Shown piece after piece: positions 63,226 through 64,000 of a stretch of 64,000 nucleotides of DNA; positions within the stretch are counted from its first letter, which is position 1, and every line of letters starts with the position of its first letter. The stretch is from Caballeronia cordobensis. Its GTDB lineage: Bacteria; Pseudomonadota; Gammaproteobacteria; Burkholderiales; Burkholderiaceae. The notes under the pieces are model-generated. The model was not told the origin of the DNA. It ran no database searches and worked only from the letters and a program-made list of their open reading frames with translations. The stretch lies in the NCBI RefSeq assembly GCF_001544575.2, contig NZ_FCNY02000011.1:124001-188000 (forward strand), read 5' to 3'. A program made the position numbers and the translations under genes.

Positions 63226-64000
63226 TCACGCACGCGACCGCCCCCGCACAGGCGGCACAACATCCGCAAGCAACTCGTCATGCAAACCGCGCAGCACATC
63301 GACGAACGCCATCGCAAGCCGCTCACGCGGCCGATGCGGCGGAAACAGCAGATACATGGGAAAGCGCGGCGCGGGCACGAACGGGCGAATCTCAATACCC
63401 GGCCCACGATAATCCCGCGCCACGATGGGATGCGCGAGCGTCACGCCCATGCCGTGCCGCACCATTTCGCAGCACATGGCGGTGTATTGCGCCTCGATCG
63501 CGAGCACGCGCTTCACACCCGCGCGCTGGAACACCTCGTCCATGACCGCGCGCGTGCCGTCGCCGTGACAAAGCGAAATGAACGATTCGCCCTCCAGGTC
63601 CTCCGGCCGCACGACGCGCTTCGCCGCAAGCCGATGCGTCGCCGGCATCACGCACACGGCGGCCACGGTCGATAGCTGTTCCACTTCGCAATCCGACGCC
63701 TCGCTCACGTACACGGCCACGCCGAGATCGCAGAACTGCGACGCGGTCCAGTGATTCACCGTGCCCGACGTATTCACATGCAGCGACACCGTGACTTCCG
63801 GAAACAGCTCGACGAAGCGCTTGATCGCATGCGGCACGAGCGTCATGCCCGCCGACGGCATCGCCGCGATACGCAAACGCCCGCTGCCGAGATTGCGGAT
63901 CTGCGCCGCCGCGTTCGCGAGGCCCTGCAGGCCGACGAACGCGCGCTCGACCTCGCGGAAGAACGCGGTGCCCTCGCTCGTCGGAATCAGGCGCACGCCG
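63226..64000 (-). CDS. LysR-family regulator, 5' end missing
   Basis: The C-terminal ~258 codons of a LysR-type regulator; the gene continues beyond the right edge. GVRLIPTSEGTAFFREVERAFVGL is the end of the HTH linker helix, followed by the effector domain GRLRIAAMPSAGMTLVPHAIKRFVELFPEVTVSLHVN. The helix-turn-helix and start lie outside the window. Its C-terminus is just right of the low-GC island; targets are unknown. Confidence 0.85.
   Translation of the reverse strand, partial: GVRLIPTSEGTAFFREVERAFVGLQGLANAAAQIRNLGSGRLRIAAMPSAGMTLVPHAIKRFVELFPEVTVSLHVNTSGTVNHWTASQFCDLGVAVYVSEASDCEVEQLSTVAAVCVMPATHRLAAKRVVRPEDLEGESFISLCHGDGTRAVMDEVFQRAGVKRVLAIEAQYTAMCCEMVRHGMGVTLAHPIVARDYRGPGIEIRPFVPAPRFPMYLLFPPHRPRERLAMAFVDVLRGLHDELLADVVPPVRGRSRA

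Noticed and set aside
62892-63545. Plus-strand 217-codon frame across the island edge
   Set aside because: It runs antisense into the LysR gene and its product is low-complexity with no recognised domain.

Overview
This 64 kb window looks like a chromosomal or megaplasmid segment of a high-GC betaproteobacterium of the Burkholderia sensu lato group (Caballeronia/Paraburkholderia/Burkholderia). The reasons are very high third-position GC, many LysR/AraC regulators beside catabolic operons, and a 2,2-dialkylglycine decarboxylase of the same length (433 aa) and near-identical sequence to my memory of the Burkholderia cepacia enzyme. No rRNA, tRNA, CRISPR array, recognisable insertion sequence or integrase was seen.

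Layout. 1-5.7 kb: start of a GYD-domain protein, a GH13 trehalose synthase/alpha-amylase-like enzyme, a lipoprotein zinc metalloprotease with a probable beta-propeller, and a small trimeric (YadA-type) autotransporter. 5.8-15.4 kb: one long minus-strand transcription unit, leuC-leuD-leuB paralogues, an ABC importer with two 341-aa binding proteins, an SDR and an SMP-30 lactonase, with a convergent LysR gene. 15.5-21.3 kb: GH63-like glucosidase, arylsulfatase and its radical-SAM maturase (with a SEC-C tail). 21.5-25 kb: YidH-like protein, BASS-like transporter, homocysteine S-methyltransferase, GlxA-type regulator. 25.1-35.6 kb: DeoR-type regulator and a convergent sugar operon (deoC, ALDH16, FucU/RbsD mutarotase, ribokinase-family kinase, ABC sugar importer), best read as 2-deoxyribose import and catabolism.

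35.7-47 kb: a putative 2OG-Fe(II) oxygenase, a LysR, then an HxlR repressor divergent from an RND efflux operon. An MFS/PEP-mutase-like/SDR operon follows whose promoter is a diverged copy of the RND promoter, with the same operator; this predicts one HxlR regulon. 47-53 kb: amidohydrolase, an orphan SLATT-like two-TM protein, dgdR-AraC-VOC divergent from dgdA, GlxA-type regulator and a small protein. 53-59.7 kb: a LacI-controlled sugar ABC operon with two permeases and a xylose-isomerase-like epimerase, with two 18-bp palindromic operators 33 bp apart.

60.2-63.2 kb is visibly different: lower GC, and it carries a SIR2-family predicted NADase preceded by an all-helical protein of unknown function. 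This is the best candidate for an undescribed (anti-phage) system. The window ends inside a LysR gene.
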